Source: Amoebidium appalachense
Lineage: Eukaryota > Ichthyosporea
Assembly (NCBI GenBank): GCA_963693365.1
Contig: CAVNZM010000003.1
Coordinates: 9,052,001 to 9,116,000 of the forward strand
Length of the DNA stretch: 64,000 bases
Direction: 5' to 3'
Position 1 is the stretch's first letter. Each line of letters starts with the position of its first letter. The position numbers and the translations under genes were made by a program. Positions 57,521 to 64,000 of this stretch are shown piece by piece. The notes under the pieces were generated by a model. That model worked only from the letters and a program-made list of their open reading frames with translations, made no database searches and was not told the DNA's origin.

Positions 57521-57527
<7 letters not shown>
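54928..57527. other. Region upstream of CDKAL1, no gene assigned
   Basis: AT-rich single-copy DNA. There are plus-strand splice-like signals (donor AACAAG/GTAAGA at about 55464, acceptor CCCCAG at 55632) leading into a small ORF listed separately. An ORF at 56659-57375 (plus) and reverse ORFs over the same DNA carry no motif I recognise. Confidence 0.45.
55622..55957 (+). CDS. Hypothetical small basic ORF, possible zinc-binding exon
   Basis: 111 codons, or about 107 if an acceptor at 55632 is used. It has CTTC, then two later cysteines (VCALYPSC), and a strongly Lys-rich end. The spacing only loosely recalls a GATA-type finger (Cys-x2-Cys, a PKLW segment, then Cys), with x5 instead of x2 in the second pair. 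A good donor (AACAAGGTAAGA) upstream suggests a spliced plus-strand transcript. I do not assign a function and it may be chance. Confidence 0.2.
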   Translation: MTPQDLGLRNCYLSLLSKEGRKRNCTTCSYKHSSPKLWGRNVCALYPSCAIHYKTIDWGLTHKLIRKTDTLYKRSKKGSTRIFKFGFLGCEKVVNRKHLKKKNKTKKKKVE

Positions 57528-57556
<29 letters not shown>

Positions 57557-57573
57557 TATAGATAAATATATAG

Positions 57574-57640
<67 letters not shown>

Positions 57641-57662
57641 GTTGCTTATATATATATATATA
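57528..57662. repeat. (AT)n microsatellite
   Basis: Alternating AT with short interruptions; the terminal piece tagttgcttatatatatata is duplicated at the 3' edge. Confidence 0.95.
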
Positions 57663-57765
57663 GTTGCTTATAAAAAATGGAAAGGTGGGTTCGACACTTT
57701 TTTTCCTGTGAGATTCGGAGGGCCATGCCTGACACTTTATTTTTGCAGTCTGCTTGCATGCGTGC

Positions 57766-57770
57766 CTCCG

Positions 57771-57819
<49 letters not shown>
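57766..57819. repeat. (CGTG)n array
   Basis: About 12 CGTG units. Confidence 0.95.
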
Positions 57820-59574
<1,755 letters not shown>

Positions 59575-60089
59575 AGGGCCCAGCCACATCGGCTGAGTCA
59601 ACTTTCTCCAAGCAGAATTATTCTGCAAAAAGCAGAATTATTCTGCAAAAAGCAGAATCATTCTGCAAAGGCAGAATCAATCTACTTAAAGCAGGATTAT
59701 TCTGCAAAAGCAGAATCAATCTGCTAAAAGCAGAATCACACTGCAAATAGCAGGATCAATCTGCTAAAAGCAGAATCAATCTGCTAAAGCGGAATTATTC
59801 TGCTAAAAGCAGAATTATTCTGCTGCCGAAAGCAGAATGATTCTGCTTTTTGCGGAATAATTCTGCTAAAGGGAGAATAATTCTGCTAAAAGCAGAATAA
59901 GTTTGCTAAAAGCAGAGTGATTCTGCTAAAAGCAGAGTGATTCTGCTTTTGCAGAATAATTCTGTTGATTCTGCTTTTTCAGAATAATTCTGCTTTTTGC
60001 AGAATAATTCTGCTTTTTGCAGAATAATTCCGCTTTTGCAGAATATTTCTGCTTTTTGCAAGTTGACTCTGCCGATGTGGTTGGGCCCT
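59575..60089. mobile_element. Fold-back element (MITE-like) filled with palindromic 20-mers
   Basis: Ends are inverted repeats: AGGGCCCAGCCACATCGGC at 59575-59593 against the reverse complement of 60071-60089, with one difference, continuing into GAGTCAACT. A 6-base TATGTG flanks both sides (59569-59574, 60090-60095) as a possible target duplication, though the left flank is GT-rich. Inside are more than 20 units of about 18-20 bases centred on the palindrome gcagaattattctgc joined by A or T runs. The left half has units joined by A and the right half by T, so the whole element folds on itself. Confidence 0.8.
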
Positions 60090-60349
60090 TATGTGTGTTT
60101 CACAGTGTGCGTGTGTGTGTACATGAGTGCGTGTTTGTATGTGTATTAGAACATGATAATTTAGACGGGGTGTGTGCCAAATGTGTGTGCCCGCGTTTAC
60201 ACAGTGTTTTTGCGAAAAGTGTGCGGGGGTTCATCCCGAACTGCCTGTGCGACATGCATCTGCCCTGTGTGCACGTGGCGGCCTGCGCATGTGCATGCGT
60301 GCGCGTCACATTTCGCGTTTTTATTACGCAGCGAGATCTAGATAGAAAG

Positions 60350-60780
<431 letters not shown>

Positions 60781-63700
60781 ACTCTGAGTGAGAAAGGGAG
60801 AGAGGGATGGAAGGGGGGGGGGGGGGGGGGGAGGTTAGGGGGAGAGAGAGAGGGTGAGAGAGATCTAGAGACTGATAACTCTGGGGAGGGTGACAGATCC
60901 CGGAGGGCCTAGAGAAAGAGAGCTGAGAGGAGAGAGAGAGAGAGAGAGAGAGGGAGGCAGCTGTTGAGGGAGAGAAAGAAAGGGAGAGAAATGGAGAGAG
61001 AGCCTCGGAGAGACACTGAGACAGAGACAGAGAGAGAGGGGGGAGGTCGGGGGATTGGGTGGGATTGAAAGTGTGGCTGTGCATTTTAACAGCTTTCGCG
61101 TGTGTACATGTGTGTCTGTGTGTCTGGTGTGTGATGACGGTGTGCCTGTGCATGGATAGGGGTCCTAGTGTCGTGTGTTTCAATTGAGGGGGGGAGGAGT
61201 GGGACAGGGGAAGAATCGCGATCACCACAGTCAGGCTGTCAGGTACAACACGGCCTACAACAGCTTCAGAAAATGTATTATACCAGTACGTGGTCATTAC
61301 GTAAGCCTTGAACGTGCACACACGTGTCACTGCACGATGACACCGTGGTCGCGGTAATGTTTCGTGATGGTGGAATGTCCGCGACTAGTCACTCCATGTT
61401 CCTCTGTTCAGATCGAATTTCCAGGGAGCCAATGAACTGCAGGCTAGACCAGGGTTTGCCTTACGAATCGTGTTGACCCATTGAATACGATTAAGCATAG
61501 AGGCCAATACGGTTAGTGCTGTAGGGTGCCGTATTCACCGTCCTTATCAATTATATAGGCTCTAAGCGAGGCTCTAAGCGTGTAATTTGATGTCTTTCTA
61601 TTTGAAAAATGAATGATCTCTATAAAAAAAAGTGATCAAAGAAGAATACGAAGCCCTGTTTTCTCTTTCAGGGTTCCATTTTATTAGTGAAGTAAAAGCC
61701 TGTACGAAATTAGAACCTGAAATTACAAACAAAAGGGGTTTACACAAGTCTATATTGAAAACTACCCCACAATTACGATTAAGACTTTCCGACAAAACGA
61801 TTCCATTTGAGGTAAAACGATTAAGGCACCCAAAACCTGGCAACCCCTGGGCTAGACAATAAAAATTTATAAAATAAATACCGATAGTCAGGGGAGACAA
61901 TTAGGAAACGATCAGCCTGAACACGTCCCACGTTTCCCTCCGGAGAAACATGCTGACAAATACAGTCGACACTGCCTACTTAATATGTAAATATCATTGA
62001 GTTACCCGTGTTACGTTTTTGGTATAGTATAGAAGTTAGAGGCTAAAAATAAATTAAAGAAAAGAAGAGATAAGAAAGAAGGTTTTAGAAACAATGACTG
62101 AATTGAGCTAGGGAGACGCATACCATTGGTATCACAAAAATTCGGCTGCAGCAACGCACTCTGATGCCACGAGTCCTCTCAAACATCTCTGTATTCGAAA
62201 TTCTATACATGCAGTCCGACAGCAGATAGCCATAATATTGGCAATGCATCCGTTTTATACTGTTTCTAAGACCTGGAAAATACTAAACGGTCATTTGTGG
62301 GCAGAGATGCACGTTTTAATCTGTAAAATGGCATGCCTATCTACTAACTAAGCATTTCTGCTCAGATCGATCCGAGGAACGGTAGAATTCCCCGCCGGTC
62401 AGTGTCGGAGTGATAACAGGGATACGCCAAAAGTTTCTTGAAATAATTGTGAATACTTCGAGGGTCTTTTCATACAAAAAATTCTAAACGTTTTTTTAAA
62501 ATAACCCCTTGGCATATATTGTGGGGTTTCTGGCTCGTATGCGTAGGTGAATTTTTAATAAGTAAATGCTTGCATTAATTCCAATTAATGCAGGCGCCTA
62601 GGCCGCTATGATTAGCATACATCTCGAATCATCTTTGTGCTTGCTTGCAAGAAACATGAAGCTGGTTCATGAACTTTCTGCAGAGTATCTTATTCGTTAA
62701 AATGAACCATAATACTCCTGCAGTCATCTGTTCGTTTCAAAATAAGAAAATATCTTTTGTTTGCAACACATGTGTATATGGTCCCGTGCAAGCCTACTGT
62801 TGCTGTATGTAGAGCCACAGTATCGAATGGCATCCAGCACTCAATCCTACCACCTACTGAGGCGGTGTCTCCTTTTTCCTTTCCTTTTCTTTTCTTTTTT
62901 TTTCTTTTTTCTTTTGCAAAAAGGGACCACAAGTAGATGTATAACGTCGCACGTGCGGCAAAACGTCAGTACGTGTTAGCACTCAATCGGCCTTCTAGCA
63001 TCTTCCGGTAGCGGAGTCGAATTCGTCAAGTGAATATGAAGCATCACGCTTGCATATTATCAGTGCAGCACATACCCACATACACGCGCGTTACAGATCA
63101 ATATATATCATGTTATAATGATCTATTTGGTTTCCATATTGATTGTAAACTTTGAACTCAGAAAATATTAGTAATAAAAATGCATCGTGCGTGATGATAT
63201 CACTACACCGAGTCACTCAGTGATGCTGCACCGCGTGCTACATGTACAGCACAACTGTAGATACCTGCATACAGCAGACAGGCCGGGCTGCCCTTCACAT
63301 TATGGCATGTGCATGTACTGTACGGTGGTCGCACGAGTCTCACGCCCAACGTTGCTGGAATCTGTCACAGTCAAAGGACTTATCGATAGCATCATAGGCA
63401 TGTGTGCTTCATGCTCATGATACCATTGATTGTGTGCTCCATTGTGCTCATGAGTGCTGCATAAAAGCGATTGCTCTGTGTGACTTTTGCAGCACTTGTA
63501 ACAGCACTAGCTACTACTGTACGTATGTAATGTCGATAGAAGTCGTTGGTATATACGTAGGGCTACCTTTCGCGTAACGCGAAACACCGCGAGAAATGCC
63601 TAACACAGGCCTTCATCGGATCGTTACCGTAGTCCATGCACTGCGCTGTGCATATACATGATACGCCTGTGCATTTCATTTTCAACGGTACCGCTAGTAC

Positions 63701-64000
63701 TAATAATTCCTTATCGAATCAGACACTGAGTACTAGTAGTATTATGTTTATAGCAGATTACTAATAAACCTTCAAAATTCTAATTTGACGTTGATCTTGA
63801 ACAATGGATTATGGCAGTAATTGCTACACTGAGTCTGAGAGTGTATGCTACGGTGTAGGGACATATAATTGCACAAACACAAACACCTCTGAGCATGCTT
63901 CTGACTCGGAGCATTGCCAAGCCTCAGGTCACATGCCTGCCCCTGCAACACGCACACGCATACGTGCACATAGCTGGCACGGCGCAGGTGTGCGGAGGAG
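60781..64000. other. Unique intergenic DNA, no gene assigned
   Basis: GA-rich to 61040, then mostly single-copy DNA of ordinary composition. A 76-codon ORF at 61632-61862 is open on both strands and has no recognised motif. 62880-62915 is T-rich. I see no tRNA, rRNA or conserved exon in the remainder. Confidence 0.55.

Noticed and set aside
61598-61900. Overlapping ORFs on both strands at 61.6-61.9 kb
   Set aside because: Both strands are open over the same span with no motif; low GC and lack of stops are enough to explain it.

Overview
This is nuclear DNA from a eukaryote with intron-rich genes. Three conserved housekeeping genes lie on the minus strand, each split by GT-AG introns: GPAA1 (18 exons), PHB2 (9 exons) and CDKAL1 (15 exons). 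I rebuilt each by joining exons whose reading phases fit end to end. Introns and intergenic DNA are saturated with (CA/GT)n, (GA)n, (AAT)n, (AT)n and very long G or C tracts. The protein set (a trypsin-like protease, THAP and DIRS-like elements, tail-anchored CDKAL1, a minor-spliceosome intron) fits a unicellular relative of animals, possibly an ichthyosporean. That placement is inference and the species is not proven.

Layout: 1-477 is the 3' end of a trypsin-like protease gene. 478-12,432 is a mobile-element district. It holds a 3.4 kb terminal-inverted-repeat transposon (4,751-8,158) carrying an EXO1/FEN1-like nuclease ORF facing a decayed THAP/DDE transposase, a broken DIRS-like reverse transcriptase (about 8,911-10,400), and two copies of a 165-bp repeat on either side. 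12,433-28,505 is GPAA1, a subunit of the GPI transamidase. 30,093-37,652 is PHB2, a mitochondrial prohibitin. PHB2 shares a 472-bp divergent promoter, with a CRE and paired CCAAT boxes, with an intronless SAM methyltransferase (38,125-38,955). 41,547-54,927 is CDKAL1, a tRNA methylthiotransferase. 54,928-64,000 has no gene I can name; it holds a fold-back element packed with palindromic 20-mers (59,575-60,089), a large (GA)n block and unique AT-rich DNA.

The named genes are not one pathway: GPI anchoring (ER), the prohibitin ring (mitochondria) and tRNA modification (ER-anchored) are simply neighbours. The most interesting signals are (1) the transposon pairing a THAP/DDE transposase with an XPG-family nuclease, (2) a textbook U12-type AT-AC intron in GPAA1, (3) the fold-back element, and (4) a dispersed retroposon-like family whose one end is always a G tract.
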